A stretch of DNA of 64,000 nt, taken from contig NZ_JAUSBN010000052.1 in NCBI RefSeq assembly GCF_030651995.1, positions 61,824 to 125,823 of the forward strand, read 5' to 3'. This document shows positions 9,851 to 17,980 of the stretch, piece after piece. Each line of letters begins with the position of its first letter. Position 1 is the stretch's first letter. Origin of the DNA: Reyranella sp. (GTDB taxonomy: Bacteria; Pseudomonadota; Alphaproteobacteria; Reyranellales; Reyranellaceae). A model generated the notes under the pieces. It was not told the origin of the DNA, searched no databases, and saw only the letters and a program-made list of their open reading frames with translations. The position numbers and the translations under genes are program-made.

Positions 9851-11443
9851 ATGGCCAAAGCGAAAAAGACTGCCCCCAAGTCCTCCCCGAAGAAGCCGTC
9901 GCGCAAGTCGGCAAAGCCCGCCACCAGGAAGGTGGTGAAGAAGGCCGCGCCCAAGAAGGCAGCGCCGAAGAAAGCCGCACCCAGGAAGGCTGCTCCGAAG
10001 AGGGTGGCGAAGCCGGTCTCCAGGCCCGCACGGACGCCCGCGCGCAAGCCTGCGCCGAAGCCCGTCGCCCAGGCCGCCGCGAAGATCGCGCGGAACACGC
10101 ACCCCGCCGGCGCACTTGACCCCAATCTCCTGTCCGACCTGCTGAAGTGGGCGAAGGAATTCGGCGCCGATGCGGCCGACGCGCTCTACGTCAACGGCGA
10201 GTCGATCTCGGTCGCGCAGCGGCTGGGCAAGCGCGAGAAGCTCGAAAGCAGCGAGGGCCGCGACCTCGGCCTGCGCGTCTTCGTGGGCAAGCGCCAGGCC
10301 TTCGTCTCCTCCACCGACTTCGCACCCACCTCGCTGCGGGAACTGGCGAGCCGCGCCGTCGACATGGCGCGCGCCGTGCCGGAAGACCCGGTCTGCGGCC
10401 TCGCGCCGGAGGAATTGCTGGCCCGGTCGTGGCCCGACCTCGACCTCGACGACAAGACGCGCCCCACGGCCAAGAAGCTGATCGCCATGGCCTCCGAGGC
10501 CGAGGATGCAGCGCGCGCCGTCAAGGGCGTCACCAATTCCGAAGGCGCCGAGGCCGGCTGGGGCCGCACCTCGGTGATGCTGGCGGCCAGCAACGGCTTC
10601 ACGGGCGGCTATCGGCGCAGCGGCTTCTCGCTGTCCTGCTCGGTGCTGGGTGGCGAAGGCACCGGCATGGAACGCGACTATGAGTGGACCAGCGCGGTCC
10701 ATCTGGAAGACCTGATGCCGGCCTCAAAGGTCGGCCGCAACGCCGGCAAGTTCGTGGTGCGCCGCCTCAACCCGCGCAAGGCGCAGAGCGCGCGCGTGCC
10801 GGTGATCTACGACCGCCGCGTCTCGGGCGGCCTGATCGGCCATCTCGCCGGCGCCATCAACGGACGCGCCGTGGCGCGCGGCACCTCGTTCCTGAAAGAC
10901 AAGATGGGCGAGCGCGTCTTCGCCGAAGGCATCCGCATCCTCGACAACCCGCTGCGCAAGCGCGGGCTGGGCAGCCGCCCCTTCGACGCCGAGGGCCTGG
11001 CGACCTCGCGCCGCGCAGTCATCGACGACGGCGTGCTGACCACCTGGCTGCTCGACCTCGCGGCGGCGCGACAGCTCAACTTGAAGCCGACCGGCCACGC
11101 CTCGCGCGGCGTCTCCGGTCCGCCCTCGCCCACGACCTCGAATTTCTATCTCGAGAAGGGCAAGCTTTCGGTGAAGGAGCTGATCGGCGACATCAAGAGC
11201 GGCCTCTACATCACCGACATGATCGGCTTCGGCGTCAACGGCGTGACCGGCGATTACAGCCGCGGCGCCTCCGGCTTCTGGATCGAGAACGGAGAGCTCG
11301 CCTGGCCGGTGAGCGGCATCACCGTCGCGGGCAACCTGAAGGACATGTTCCTCAACATGACGGCCGCCAACGATCTCGAATTCAAGAGCTCGACCAACGC
11401 CCCAACCCTGAGAATTGAAGGGCTGACCGTCGCCGGCTCGTGA
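9851..11443 (+). CDS. TldD/PmbA family metallopeptidase with Lys/Ala/Pro-rich N-terminal extension
   Basis: PmbA-like core 'ADALYVNGESISVAQRLGKREKLESSEGRDLGLRVFVGKRQAFVSST'; first ~85 aa AKKTAPK/KAAPK repeats. Confidence 0.88.
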   Translation: MAKAKKTAPKSSPKKPSRKSAKPATRKVVKKAAPKKAAPKKAAPRKAAPKRVAKPVSRPARTPARKPAPKPVAQAAAKIARNTHPAGALDPNLLSDLLKWAKEFGADAADALYVNGESISVAQRLGKREKLESSEGRDLGLRVFVGKRQAFVSSTDFAPTSLRELASRAVDMARAVPEDPVCGLAPEELLARSWPDLDLDDKTRPTAKKLIAMASEAEDAARAVKGVTNSEGAEAGWGRTSVMLAASNGFTGGYRRSGFSLSCSVLGGEGTGMERDYEWTSAVHLEDLMPASKVGRNAGKFVVRRLNPRKAQSARVPVIYDRRVSGGLIGHLAGAINGRAVARGTSFLKDKMGERVFAEGIRILDNPLRKRGLGSRPFDAEGLATSRRAVIDDGVLTTWLLDLAAARQLNLKPTGHASRGVSGPPSPTTSNFYLEKGKLSVKELIGDIKSGLYITDMIGFGVNGVTGDYSRGASGFWIENGELAWPVSGITVAGNLKDMFLNMTAANDLEFKSSTNAPTLRIEGLTVAGS

Positions 11444-11456
11444 TAAACTGGCGGGC

Positions 11457-12677
11457 ATGACCTTCATGCCCAATGCACGAATTCTCGCCGCAACGACGGC
11501 CCTGATCTGCAGCCCCGCCTTCCTCGGGGCTGCGCCCGCGTACGCCCAGGATGGCGGATTCCGCGACTGCCTGGCCGGCATCAAGGCCGATGCGCTGAAG
11601 CAGGGCGTGCCGGCATCGGTCATCGATCGCACCTTCCAGGGGCTGACGCCCGACCAGAAGGTCGTCGATCTCGACAACCGCCAGCCCGAATTCTCGCTGA
11701 CCTATGCGAAGTACGTCGGCGGCACCGTGTCGCTCGATCGAATCCAGAAGGGCCAGCAGAAGATGGCGCAGCATCGCGCCCTGCTCGACCAGTTGCAGGC
11801 CGAGTACGGCATCCCGCCGCAATACCTCATGGCCTTCTGGGGCATCGAGACGAATTACGGAACGTTCATGGGCGACTTCCGCGTCGTGCGCTCCGTCGCG
11901 ACGCTCGCCTGCATGACCAAGCGCAAGGAGTTCTTCAGCAACGAGACGGTCCAGGCGCTGCGCATCCTCAACAGCAACCACATGACCAGCGACCAGATGC
12001 GGGGCTCGTGGGCCGGCGCCATGGGCAACATGCAGTTCATGCCCTCGACCTTCACCCGATGGGCGGTCGATCGCGACGGCAACGGCAGGATCGACATCTG
12101 GAACAGCCTGCCCGACGCCTTCGCCTCCGCGTCCAACTACCTGCGCGGCGTCGGCTTCAAGCCCGGCCTGCCGTCCAGCGAAGAGGTGATGCTGCCGGCG
12201 GGCTTCCCGCTGGAACAGGCCGACACGACGGTCGAGAAGCCAGTGAAGGCCTGGGCCGCGATGGGCGTCAAGAAGATGAGCGGCGGCGCATTGCCCGCCG
12301 TGGACGATACCGCCTCGATCCTGCTGCCCGCCGGCTTCCGCGGCCCGGCCTTCATCATCTATCCGAATTTCAAGGCGGTGATGAACTGGAACCGCTCGAC
12401 GCTGTACGCGCTGTCGGTCGGCATCCTCGCCCGCCAGATCGCCGGCGGCCCGCCGGTGCAGCAGCAGGCCCCCGCCGACGATGCGCCGATCTCGCGCAAC
12501 ACCGTCATCGACATGCAGATGCGCCTGGCGCGGCTCGGCCTGTACAAGGACGAAGCCGACGGGCTGTTGGGCCCCAAGACACGCTCCGCCCTGCGCCTCT
12601 TCCAGCAGCAACAGGCCCTGCCGGCCGACGGTCATCCGACCCAGGAATCGGTGCGCCGCCTGCAGGCGGTGCGGTAA
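11457..12677 (+). CDS. lytic murein transglycosylase (MltB-like) with C-terminal peptidoglycan-binding domain
   Basis: Signal peptide, 'AFWGIETNYGTFMGDFRVVRSVATLA', 'GAMGNMQFMPSTF', C-terminal 'MQMRLARLGLYKDEADGLLGPKTRSALRLFQQQQ'. Confidence 0.92.
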   Translation: MTFMPNARILAATTALICSPAFLGAAPAYAQDGGFRDCLAGIKADALKQGVPASVIDRTFQGLTPDQKVVDLDNRQPEFSLTYAKYVGGTVSLDRIQKGQQKMAQHRALLDQLQAEYGIPPQYLMAFWGIETNYGTFMGDFRVVRSVATLACMTKRKEFFSNETVQALRILNSNHMTSDQMRGSWAGAMGNMQFMPSTFTRWAVDRDGNGRIDIWNSLPDAFASASNYLRGVGFKPGLPSSEEVMLPAGFPLEQADTTVEKPVKAWAAMGVKKMSGGALPAVDDTASILLPAGFRGPAFIIYPNFKAVMNWNRSTLYALSVGILARQIAGGPPVQQQAPADDAPISRNTVIDMQMRLARLGLYKDEADGLLGPKTRSALRLFQQQQALPADGHPTQESVRRLQAVR

Positions 12678-12689
12678 AGACGCGTCCCC

Positions 12690-13403
12690 GTGACCGCCTT
12701 CATCGGCATCGGCAGCCGGGGAGGCCTGCGCAGCTTCGGCGGCACTCAGTTCGCCCAGGTCAACCGATGGTGCACGACCTGGTTCAAGCGAGACCTGATC
12801 CATTTCTCGCAGGCGCTGACCATGCGCTTCAACGGCGCAAACATGGTCCTCCGGTTGATCTCGGAGGACCGGCTGCTGGTCCGCATGCAGATCTTCCAGG
12901 CGGGCACCAGGATCGCCAGCATCGCATTCCGCATCGACCCGCAGCAGCAGCGGGCGTTTCTGAGTTGGACGGTGTTGACGCCGGCGACGCAGCGCACCGG
13001 CGCCTTCAAGCATATCCTGCAGAACCTTCTGCTCGTGCTGCGCGACTGCGGCATCACGCGGATCAGCCTCGTCGCCAGCCTGAGCCATGGCGGCTATGTC
13101 TGGGCCATCTATGGCTTCGTGCCCGAAACCGCTGGCCAATGGGCGCGTTTGGCGGGGGTGCTTCGACGGAAGCTGCTCGCCATAGCGTCCGAGCTGAAGC
13201 CCGCGGAACTCGACGCCGTCCAGAAGCTGGTTGCCTCGCCGGATCGGCTGGCGCTGCGGGCCCTCGCGGGCAGCGCCATCCCCGTCCGCGACACGACACT
13301 CGGCAAGCACCTGTTGATGGGAACCGAATGGAAAGGAGAACTCGACTTTTCCGACGGCCCATCGGTGCTTATATACCTGAAGCGAATAGGGGTGGTTCCA
13401 TGA
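12690..13403 (+). CDS. hypothetical protein, possibly GNAT-like fold
   Basis: 237-aa ORF; '...SLSHGGYVWAIYGFVPET...' weakly GNAT-like. Confidence 0.55.
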   Translation: MTAFIGIGSRGGLRSFGGTQFAQVNRWCTTWFKRDLIHFSQALTMRFNGANMVLRLISEDRLLVRMQIFQAGTRIASIAFRIDPQQQRAFLSWTVLTPATQRTGAFKHILQNLLLVLRDCGITRISLVASLSHGGYVWAIYGFVPETAGQWARLAGVLRRKLLAIASELKPAELDAVQKLVASPDRLALRALAGSAIPVRDTTLGKHLLMGTEWKGELDFSDGPSVLIYLKRIGVVP

Positions 13404-13684
13404 CGAAGAAGTCTGCTCCCACTGTTGGCGACTTTGTGACGGCAGCTTACGTCGCCCCTAAACGCGCCCGGGCGACGGAGATCGCGCCTGCCGACCGCAG
13501 CAGACCCAAGTCTCCTCGGGCAAGACGTCCGATCAAGTTCATTCCCATGGAAGAGCTGATGCTCTCCGATCTCGAGGCAAACTCGAACTTCGTGAGCCTG
13601 CCGACAGAAGAGATCGAGCGGATTGCCCAGATCTTCGGCCTGTCATCCGAGGATGTCGCCGCCCTTTACGCCCCCCGGATATAG
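13400..13684 (+). CDS. hypothetical small protein, translationally coupled to the upstream gene
   Basis: ATGA overlap with upstream stop; 'MTKKSAPTVGDFVTAAYVAPKRARATEIAPADRSRPKS...EEIERIAQIFGLSSEDVAALYAPRI'. Confidence 0.55.
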   Translation: MTKKSAPTVGDFVTAAYVAPKRARATEIAPADRSRPKSPRARRPIKFIPMEELMLSDLEANSNFVSLPTEEIERIAQIFGLSSEDVAALYAPRI

Positions 13685-13697
13685 GCGGGCCCGGAGC

Positions 13698-14633
13698 CTA
13701 TTGCGGCCGCAGCAGGCGCACGGCCGCGGTCGAGAGGCCGATCGATACGGGCAACGTAAGGGCATCGTCGCCATCGATCTGGACCGGCTGGCGTCGCCGT
13801 TCGCCGGCATCGTTCAGGACGGAGATCCTGACCTCGCCCCCGGCAACGACGCGGTAGCCAGGCGTCCGCGGCAGCGCGCCCAGCACGAGGGCCGCGCCGA
13901 AGCGCAGCGCGTGCATCCAGCCCCAGCGCTCGAACAGGCAGACATGCAGCAGCGGTGCGTCGAGCGAGGCTTCCGGCGCCACGACATAGGGGCCGGCATA
14001 GTGACGGGCGTGCGTCACGATCACCGACGCGGCCTCGTAGTCCACGCCGTCGATCTCCACGCCATAGCGCACCGGCCGGTAGCGCCTTGCCTCGACCAGC
14101 GAGCGCCAGACATAGGCGATCTTGCCCCAGCGGCGCTTCAGGCCTGAGCTCACGCCCGCCACCACCTTGGCGTCGAAGCCGGCGCCGGCCATCAGGGAGA
14201 AGCAGCGCGGACGCCCGGCTCCACTGGCCTGGCCCGGACGCATCAGCACTTCGCGTCCGGCAGTGATCGCCTCGGCGAGCGCCGCGGCCGTCAAACCCAG
14301 CCCCAGCTCGTGCGCCAGCACGTTGGCGGTCCCCAGCGGCACGAGAGCGAGCGGCGGTGCCGTGGCGGCGCGGGCAGCGAGGCCGTTCACCACCTCGTTG
14401 ATCGTGCCGTCACCGCCGGCAACCGCAATCACGCCGTAGCGTCCGGCATCGCACTCTTCGGCATGGCGGCGGGCATCGCCCGCCGCCGCCGTCTCCACGA
14501 GATCGACCGTCCAGCCCTGGGCGCGCACACCGCGCACGACGGCATCGACCAGGCCACGCCGTCGCCGGCCGGCCGTCGGATTGAAAATGAGGAGAACCGA
14601 TTTCGCCGGTCCGGCGGTCGAGGCGAATGTCAT
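13698..14633 (-). CDS. diacylglycerol/lipid kinase family protein (YegS/DgkB-like)
   Basis: 'SVLLIFNPTAGRRRRG...VAGGDGTINEVVNGL...LALVPLGTANVLAHEL'. Confidence 0.9.
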   Translation of the reverse strand: MTFASTAGPAKSVLLIFNPTAGRRRRGLVDAVVRGVRAQGWTVDLVETAAAGDARRHAEECDAGRYGVIAVAGGDGTINEVVNGLAARAATAPPLALVPLGTANVLAHELGLGLTAAALAEAITAGREVLMRPGQASGAGRPRCFSLMAGAGFDAKVVAGVSSGLKRRWGKIAYVWRSLVEARRYRPVRYGVEIDGVDYEAASVIVTHARHYAGPYVVAPEASLDAPLLHVCLFERWGWMHALRFGAALVLGALPRTPGYRVVAGGEVRISVLNDAGERRRQPVQIDGDDALTLPVSIGLSTAAVRLLRPQ

Positions 14634-14644
14634 CGAACAGTCAC
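14627..14644 (+). promoter_or_regulatory. candidate PhoB (Pho) box
   Basis: ATGTCAT-CGAA-CAGTCAC vs CTGTCAT-N4-CTGTCAC: 12/14 in the heptamers; oriented toward the PlcP-like gene. Confidence 0.5.
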
Positions 14645-14757
14645 AACCGATACACCTCCACGCAACGGCTCCCATACACAATCCCATGCGTACCCTGCAA
14701 TCGTGCACAACATATTTTGTGTCGGTCGACCATTATCCACATGACCGTGCCTTTCCC

Positions 14758-15570
14758 ATGACACTTCACGACCGCAACAAGCCGGCCCGCCACAGGGCGA
14801 TCTTCCTGTCCGACATCCATCTCGGCACGCGCGGCTGCCAGGCCGAGTTGCTGCTCGACTTCCTGAGGCGCAACGAGAGCGAGCATCTCTATCTGGTGGG
14901 CGACATCGTCGACGGCTGGCGGCTGAAGCGGTGGTGGTACTGGCCCCAGGCTCACAACGACGTCGTGCAGAAGATCATGCGCAAGGCCCGCAAGGGCACC
15001 AACGTCGTCTACATCCCCGGCAACCACGACGAGGCGGCGCGGCAGTACTGCCAGCTTACCTTCGGCGACGTGCGAGTCGAGGACGAGGTCATCCACGAAA
15101 CACCGGACGGCAAGAAGCTGCTGGTGATTCACGGTGACCAGTTCGACGGCATCGTGCGCTATGCCCGCTGGCTCGCCATCCTCGGCGACTGGGCCTATGC
15201 CGCGGCGCTGCGCCTCAACACCACCTTCAACTGGGGCCGCCGCAAGCTCGGCCTGCCCTACTGGTCGCTCTCGGCCTACCTGAAGCACCGGGTCAAGAAC
15301 GCCGTGCAGTTCATCAACGACTACGAGAATGCGGTGGCCAGCGAGGCCCGCCAGCGCGGCGTCGATGGCGTCGTGTGCGGCCACATCCATCATGCCGAGA
15401 TGCGCATGATCGACGGCGTCCTCTACTGCAACGACGGCGACTGGGTCGAAAGCTGCACGGCGCTCGTCGAGGATTTCGACGGCCGCCTGCGCATCATCCA
15501 CTGGGCGGACGAGGTGGCCCGTCGCACGTCACGGCTTCCCTTGTCTCACGTTCAACTGGCGGCGGAGTAG
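14758..15570 (+). CDS. metallophosphoesterase, PlcP-like (annotated elsewhere as UDP-2,3-diacylglucosamine diphosphatase-like)
   Basis: 'AIFLSDIHLGTRGCQAELLLDFLRRNESEHLYLVGDIVDGWRLKRWWYWPQAHNDVVQKIMRKARKGTNVVYIPGNHDE'; paired with a glycosyltransferase as in plcP-agt operons. Confidence 0.82.
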   Translation: MTLHDRNKPARHRAIFLSDIHLGTRGCQAELLLDFLRRNESEHLYLVGDIVDGWRLKRWWYWPQAHNDVVQKIMRKARKGTNVVYIPGNHDEAARQYCQLTFGDVRVEDEVIHETPDGKKLLVIHGDQFDGIVRYARWLAILGDWAYAAALRLNTTFNWGRRKLGLPYWSLSAYLKHRVKNAVQFINDYENAVASEARQRGVDGVVCGHIHHAEMRMIDGVLYCNDGDWVESCTALVEDFDGRLRIIHWADEVARRTSRLPLSHVQLAAE

Positions 15571-15573
15571 CCC

Positions 15574-16626
15574 TTGCGCATTGCCATCGTTACCGACGCC
15601 TGGCGGCCCCAGATCAACGGTGTCGTCCGCACGCTCGAGACGGTCGCGCGCCTCCTTCGCGCCGAAGGCCACGAGGTCGAGGTTTTCGGTCCCGACCGGT
15701 TCCGTACCCTGCCCTGCCCGACCTATCCCGAGATCAGGCTGTCGCTGTTCCCGTCCTCGCGGCTCAGCCACATGCTGAACCTGTTCGCGCCCGATGCCAT
15801 CCATCTCGTCACCGAGGGTCCGCTCGGCTGGGCGGCCCGTGGCTTCTGCCGGCGCCGCGGCATTCCCTTCACCACCGCCTACCACACGCGCTTCCCCGAA
15901 TATGTCCGAGCCCGCATCCGGGTGCCGCTCTCATGGAGCTACGCCTTGGTGCGCCGCTTCCACGCTCCGTCGGCCGCAGTGCTGGTCGTGTCTCCGGCGA
16001 TCCGCGACGAACTCAGCGAGCGCGGCTTCAGGAATCTCGTGCCGTGGTCGCGCGGCGTCGACATCGCCGCGTTCAAGCCCCAGCCGCGCGAGCAGTTCAA
16101 GGAACCGCGACCGATCTGGCTCTATACAGGGCGCGTCGCCATCGAGAAGAACATCAAGGCCTTCCTCGACCTCGACCTCCCCGGCACCAAGTGGGTCGTG
16201 GGTGGTGGTCCACAACTGAAGTCGCTGCAGCGCCGCTACACCAACGCGCACTTCTTCGGCTCGGTCGACCCCGGCGAGCTCTCGTATCGCTATGCACAGG
16301 CAGACTGCTTCGTCTTCCCGAGCGTCACCGACACGTTCGGTCTGGTGATGGTCGAGGCACTCGCGTCCGGCGTGCCGGTTGCGGGATATCCCGTGCCCGG
16401 ACCGCTCGACGTCGTGACCGATCCGAAAGTTGGAGCCCTCGACGACGACCTTCGCAAGGCCTGCCTCGCCGCGGTGTCGCGTGATCCCGAGGATTGCCGT
16501 CGGCATGCGGAAACCTTCACCTGGGAACGCTGTGCGCGGCAGTTCGTGGAGGCGCTGCAGGTCATTCCGCGCAGCCACTGGCAGCCGCTTCGCAATCGCG
16601 TTCTGCCTGACGCCGCCGCGCCCTGA
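15574..16626 (+). CDS. glycosyltransferase family 4, Agt-like candidate glycolipid synthase
   Basis: 'MRIAIVTDAWRPQINGVVRTLETVARLLRAEGHEVEVFGPD...PSVTDTFGLVMVEALASGVPVAGYPVPGPLDVV'; 3 nt after upstream stop; TTG start. Confidence 0.85.
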   Translation: MRIAIVTDAWRPQINGVVRTLETVARLLRAEGHEVEVFGPDRFRTLPCPTYPEIRLSLFPSSRLSHMLNLFAPDAIHLVTEGPLGWAARGFCRRRGIPFTTAYHTRFPEYVRARIRVPLSWSYALVRRFHAPSAAVLVVSPAIRDELSERGFRNLVPWSRGVDIAAFKPQPREQFKEPRPIWLYTGRVAIEKNIKAFLDLDLPGTKWVVGGGPQLKSLQRRYTNAHFFGSVDPGELSYRYAQADCFVFPSVTDTFGLVMVEALASGVPVAGYPVPGPLDVVTDPKVGALDDDLRKACLAAVSRDPEDCRRHAETFTWERCARQFVEALQVIPRSHWQPLRNRVLPDAAAP

Positions 16627-16714
16627 GCGACGGTCCGGCCTCTCTCATTGTGGGTTGCGGCCCACCCCGGATGGAGAGTAGATGCGGCGTCCGTATTCCT
16701 GAAGGCAGACCGGC

Positions 16715-16975
16715 ATGGCTATCCAGTACTTCGCCAAGGTGACCGCATCCGACCACGAGGTGCTGCAGCGCACCGTGAAGCACTATCCGCTCAGCTCCTA
16801 TGCCGACTGGCATCTGAAGGAGATGAGTCGCATGTCCGATTGGCGGAGCCGTCGTCACACCATCAAGATGGTGCCGGTGACGCCGCAGGAGTTCGAGGAC
16901 TACTGCAAGAAGAGGGGTGTCCCCAGCGACATCATCACCTTCAAGGCTTTCGTCTGCGAGAAGGGTGGCGGCTGA
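16715..16975 (+). CDS. hypothetical protein
   Basis: 86-aa ORF 'MAIQYFAKVTASDHEVLQRTVKHYPLSSYADWHLKEMSRMSDWRSRRHTIKM'. Confidence 0.45.
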   Translation: MAIQYFAKVTASDHEVLQRTVKHYPLSSYADWHLKEMSRMSDWRSRRHTIKMVPVTPQEFEDYCKKRGVPSDIITFKAFVCEKGGG

Positions 16976-17123
16976 TCCTATTGCGCCCATCCGAAAGAGA
17001 GCGGGCCGAGCGACATCAACCACTTCTACGACGGCCCATCCCGGAGAGCAGGGTCAGGAATCGTCGAACTTCCCAAGGGGTGAAAGCGACGATCGCCATG
17101 TGCGGATTCCGTCGTTCACCGCC

Positions 17124-17855
17124 TCACCCGCCTGCGGGTTCACCGGCCTTGATCCACGCCTGATAGAGCTTCTTCGTCTCGTCGTTCGGCGGATAGGTGC
17201 CGGCGATCGGATGGCCCTGCCCCACCCGGATCGCGACGAACTTCTCCAGCCGCTCCTGCTCGAATGAATCGCGGGCGACCTCATCGGCGAGATGCCGGGG
17301 CACGACGATGGCGCCGTCCTCGTCGGCCACGATGACGTCGCCGGGATAGACAGGGACGCCGCAGATCCCCAGCGGCACCTGCACCTCGACGGGCCGCAGG
17401 TTGGCCATGCTGGGCGGCGCGGCGGCGGCCGAGCAGTAGACGGGGAAGTCGAACTTGCCGATCACCGGCGAATCGCGCATCGCCCCGTCGCTCAGCACAC
17501 CCGCGAGGCCGCGCACCTTGAGGCGCAGCGCCAGGATGTCGCCCAGGGTGCCGGAGCGCGTATTGCCCTCGGTGCCGATCACCAGCACCGAGCCCGCGGG
17601 CGATTCCTCGATCGCGGTGCGCTGCGCGTTCGGCGGATCGCTGGGACTGGGCGCCTTGTCGATGTCCTCGCGGCTCGGAATGTAGCGCAGCGTGTAGGCC
17701 GGTCCCACGATCCGCGCCGCCACCGGATTGAGCGGCTTCACCCCGTTCACCGCGACATTGCGGAAGCCCCGCTTCAGCATCTGCATCGAGACGGTCGCCG
17801 TGCTCGCATACAGGAAGTTCCGGATCGTCTCGGCCGACAACGGTTCGCTGGTCAT
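17124..17855 (-). CDS. RraA family protein
   Basis: 'VLVIGTEGNTRSGTLGDILALRLKVRGLAGVLSDGAMRDS...VYPGDVIVADEDGAIVVPRHLADEV'. Confidence 0.9.
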   Translation of the reverse strand: MTSEPLSAETIRNFLYASTATVSMQMLKRGFRNVAVNGVKPLNPVAARIVGPAYTLRYIPSREDIDKAPSPSDPPNAQRTAIEESPAGSVLVIGTEGNTRSGTLGDILALRLKVRGLAGVLSDGAMRDSPVIGKFDFPVYCSAAAAPPSMANLRPVEVQVPLGICGVPVYPGDVIVADEDGAIVVPRHLADEVARDSFEQERLEKFVAIRVGQGHPIAGTYPPNDETKKLYQAWIKAGEPAGG

Positions 17856-17881
17856 TGGCGCTATCTCCTCGCAACACCATT

Positions 17882-17956
17882 ATTGTCATCCCGAGGCGAA
17901 GCCGAGGGACCTTTGCTTTGACCTTAAGGGTCCCTCGCTACGCTCGGGATGACAAT
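17882..17956. repeat. REP-like inverted repeat (ATTGTCATCCCGAGgcgaagCCGAGGGACC / inverse)
   Basis: Near-perfect arms ATTGTCATCCCGAG...CGAGGGACC and GGTCCCTCG...CTCGGGATGACAAT. Confidence 0.85.
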
Positions 17957-17980
17957 TTTCATTTCATCAAGGCTCGTGCG

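Noticed and set aside
11382-13310. 642-aa minus-strand ORF
   Set aside because: Antisense to the lytic transglycosylase and following gene; shadow ORF.
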